Part shown: positions 6,658 through 8,592 of the stretch, in pieces
Numbering within the stretch: position 1 is the first letter of the stretch
Layout of the letters: each line of letters starts with the position of its first letter
NCBI GenBank assembly: GCA_044370695.1
Contig: JBILVB010000157.1
Span: forward strand, 1-8,592
Length of the DNA: 8,592 nt
DNA from: JBEIFW01 sp044370695
GTDB taxonomy: Bacteria; Actinomycetota; Acidimicrobiia; Acidimicrobiales; Ilumatobacteraceae
Direction: 5' to 3'
Notes under the pieces: generated by a model
What the model saw: only the letters and a program-made list of their open reading frames with translations
The model's database searches: none
What the model was told of the DNA's origin: nothing
Made by a program: the position numbers and the translations under genes

Positions 6658-8592
6658 ATGGGCCTGTTCGACTGGTTGCGGTCGCGCCGCGACGACGGCT
6701 CGCCGGAGGCCGCGCCGGTCGACTCGGGGCAGCCCGATCCGGAACGGCCGGGGTCGCCCGAGGCCGGCGCGTCGCTCGACGGCGCGGTGCGCGCCGATTG
6801 GGCGACCGTGCCGGCGATGCGGGCCGCCGTGCCGCCGATCGAACCGGTGGTGGACCGGCGGTTCGATCGGTCGCTGGCGTCCTGGCAGTCGCCGCTCGTG
6901 CTGCGCCAACTCGACCATGCCGTGTCGAGCGACGCCCCGTCCGGTCTGGTGCTCGCCCGGGCGCACCGCGACGCCCAGGAGCGGGTGGCCCAAGGGCTGA
7001 CCGAGGGTCCGGCCGTGTCCTCCCCGACGGTCACCACGCCCGCTGCCGTTCAGCGGGTGGTCGCTCTCGACGGCCCCCGCCGCCCGGCGCCGGTCGTCGC
7101 CGTGCCCAGCCGGCCGCTCCCGGTGACCACCGTGCGCGAACCGGCGTCTGGCGCACCGGCCCCGTCGGGAGCCGCCGTTCCACCGGTGCAGCCGCCGGAC
7201 ACCTCGGCGGCCGTCGTCGCTGCGATCACGCCGCCGGACGATCCCGTCCGGCTGGATACCGGCAGCGGTCCTGAGGTGCCGTCGATGGTGGCGTCCGACG
7301 AGCGGGCGGGCACGCCGCCGGCGGCCCCGACGGTGGACGATGCGTTCTCGGTGCAGCGCGCCGTGGCGATCGACGGACCCGGCGGGCCGGTCGCCGTGCC
7401 GCTCGACGTCGCACCGCTCGTGGGCGCGAGCGGTGCTCCGACCGACGCCGGCGGGTCCCCCGACCTCGCTGCCGTCGAGGGCTCGACCCCTGCTGGCGGG
7501 CTCGGTGCTCCGCTCGTGAGCCGGGATGCCGACGGGGGGTCGAGGCCCGTCGGCGCGCCGACCATGCCGGGTGGACGGCCGACGATCCCTGCCTCCGGTC
7601 GGCTGCCGGCCGAGGCCCATCCGGGTGATCGCGGGGCGCAGGCACCGGCCCCCGGCGCGGTGCCACCGACCGCAGCGGCGCCTGAAGCGACGGCCCCTAC
7701 CCTCGGTATCGCCGCCGCTCCACCCGGCGGTGGCTCGACCGGCACACCGGTCGTGCAGCGTCTCGCCGAGGGTGCGGCTGCGCCGCCGAGGCGCAGGGCC
7801 GGGCTCGGAGCACCGCTGCCGTCGGTCCCGCCGTCGGCGGGAACGGCGGTGCCGGTCGAGCCGATTCCTACCGGGGATGCGCCGGTCGGCGAGTTCGCCG
7901 TGCGCGGTGACGGGTCCGACCCCGGGGAGCCCGGCGTGCGCGTCGAGGCGTTCGGGCCGGGGCCCGTGTCGGATCACCAGGCGGTCGCTCCACTGCTCGG
8001 CGATCGTCCGTCGGAGTCGACGCTCGGCCCGCTCGACGGCCCGCTCGACGGCCCGGTCGACGGCCCGCTCGACGGCCCGCTCGCTGGCCCGGTCGACGGC
8101 CCGCTCGAGGACCCGTCGCGCGCGGTACTCCCGGTGGTCCAGCGTCATGCCGGGCCCGACGCGGGCACGGCACCCGACGGTGCGGCCGACACGGTGCCCG
8201 ACGCGCTCGAGCCGGTCGGCGCCGTGGTGCTGCAACGTGCGGCGGACGAGACACCGGCGACGGCCGCGTTGCTCGGCGATCGCGCGCCGGTGTCGAGCGT
8301 CCGGTCGCCGTTCGCGCCGGACGTCACCGCCCCCGGCGCGGTGAGCGCCGTGTCGCCGGCCCCCGCGACGGCGCGTTCGCTCGAGGCTCCGGGGACGGCC
8401 GACCGACGGTCGCTCCCGTCGGTCCAGCGAGCCGTGCCCGGGGAACCATCGACCGGGGGTGCGCCGTCGACGTCGTCGGGTGGAGGGTCGTCGGGCGCTG
8501 GGTCGCCGTGGCCGGCGAGCGATCGTGGTCCCTGGGTCGATGCCGGCGCGGTGGCCGTGGCCTCCGGGGTGGCGCAGCGCCACGCCGACGGC
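6658..8592 (+). CDS. Long disordered Pro/Ala-rich protein with VQR motifs (3' end outside window)
   Basis: An open frame of 645 codons from ATG 6658 to the window edge with no stop, so the protein is larger than seen. It starts 3 nt after the DUF6760-like gene. Residues 1-11 (MGLFDWLRSRR) form a short amphipathic helix. Residues 49-110 are the most protein-like part, with W49, W76 and a DHAVSSDAPSGLVLARAHRD segment (86-105). From about residue 115 it is low-complexity and rich in Pro, Ala, Gly, Val and Asp, so probably unfolded. Short motifs recur: [V/L/A]QR at 131, 232, 366, 494, 525, 589 and 639; QR(V/A)VA(L/I)DGP at 132-140 and 233-241; GLGAPL at 281-286 and 382-387; LLGDR at 446-450 and 538-542. 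A GP(L/V)D repeat occupies 457-484. I recall similar VQR-bearing Pro-rich proteins in actinobacterial eCIS loci, from memory only. The function is unknown. A scaffold, tape-measure-like linker or cargo/loading factor are guesses. Confidence 0.82.
   Translation, partial: MGLFDWLRSRRDDGSPEAAPVDSGQPDPERPGSPEAGASLDGAVRADWATVPAMRAAVPPIEPVVDRRFDRSLASWQSPLVLRQLDHAVSSDAPSGLVLARAHRDAQERVAQGLTEGPAVSSPTVTTPAAVQRVVALDGPRRPAPVVAVPSRPLPVTTVREPASGAPAPSGAAVPPVQPPDTSAAVVAAITPPDDPVRLDTGSGPEVPSMVASDERAGTPPAAPTVDDAFSVQRAVAIDGPGGPVAVPLDVAPLVGASGAPTDAGGSPDLAAVEGSTPAGGLGAPLVSRDADGGSRPVGAPTMPGGRPTIPASGRLPAEAHPGDRGAQAPAPGAVPPTAAAPEATAPTLGIAAAPPGGGSTGTPVVQRLAEGAAAPPRRRAGLGAPLPSVPPSAGTAVPVEPIPTGDAPVGEFAVRGDGSDPGEPGVRVEAFGPGPVSDHQAVAPLLGDRPSESTLGPLDGPLDGPVDGPLDGPLAGPVDGPLEDPSRAVLPVVQRHAGPDAGTAPDGAADTVPDALEPVGAVVLQRAADETPATAALLGDRAPVSSVRSPFAPDVTAPGAVSAVSPAPATARSLEAPGTADRRSLPSVQRAVPGEPSTGGAPSTSSGGGSSGAGSPWPASDRGPWVDAGAVAVASGVAQRHADG
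8026..8109 (+). repeat. Seven 12-bp tandem repeats encoding GP(L/V)(D/A/E)
   Basis: Seven head-to-tail copies of GGCCCGSTCGAC-type units begin at 8026, 8038, 8050, 8062, 8074, 8086 and 8098. They are in frame within the disordered protein, residues 457-484. Copies 3 and 6 have GTC (Val) in place of CTC (Leu). Copy 5 ends GCT and copy 7 ends GAG. Copies 1-3 and 4-6 form two 36-bp blocks that differ at only two bases, so the array grew by duplicating a three-unit block. Confidence 0.92.

Noticed and set aside
8026..8109. CRISPR array
   Set aside because: The units are 12 bp and contiguous with no spacers, and they are in frame within a coding region.
6286..8583. A 765-codon Arg-rich open frame on the minus strand
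   Set aside because: It is antisense to the tail-assembly-like protein, the DUF6760-like protein and the disordered protein. Composition is dominated by Arg/Gly/His, its C-terminal end runs inside another gene, and a coupled + strand gene starting at 6658 fits better.

Overview
This is a very GC-rich window. Its codon positions are dominated by G/C, a DUF2510-type motif occurs in a membrane protease, a leaderless-looking GTG start is present, and the tRNA has no encoded CCA end. Together these fit an actinobacterium (Actinomycetota). An Acidimicrobiia-like lineage is possible, but that is an impression and not something the sequence proves.

Left part (1-1516): the tail of an unrecognised gene, then a complete tRNA-Ala(UGC), then a convergent minus-strand gene for a PrsW-family intramembrane protease carrying an N-terminal DUF2510-like motif. 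A short divergent promoter region near 1517-1580 separates this protease from everything to its right. It contains a 7-bp inverted repeat whose arms look like two back-to-back -10 boxes.

Right part (1581-8592): all on the + strand. First comes a 780-residue protein with a zinc ribbon, a polyproline linker, two Ig-like regions, one membrane segment and six PASTA repeats. After 123 bp follows a contractile-tail operon: sheath, tube, a 153-residue tail-assembly-like protein, a 48-residue DUF6760-like protein, and a disordered Pro/Ala-rich protein of at least 645 residues that runs off the right edge. The sheath, tube and DUF6760-like order, with no capsid, terminase or integrase genes in view, matches the start of an extracellular contractile injection system (eCIS, phage-tail-like particle) rather than a complete prophage. 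The last four genes are tightly packed, with a TGATG overlap, a GTGA overlap and a 3-nt gap. The later parts of such a system (LysM adaptor, spike, gp25-like and other baseplate proteins, AAA+ ATPase, tape measure, cargo) are not here and would be expected to the right.

The two least ordinary parts are the zinc-ribbon/Ig/TM/PASTA protein, a plausible but unproven envelope partner of the particle, and the long disordered protein. The latter carries seven spaced [V/L/A]QR motifs and a nested 12-bp repeat encoding GP(L/V)D.
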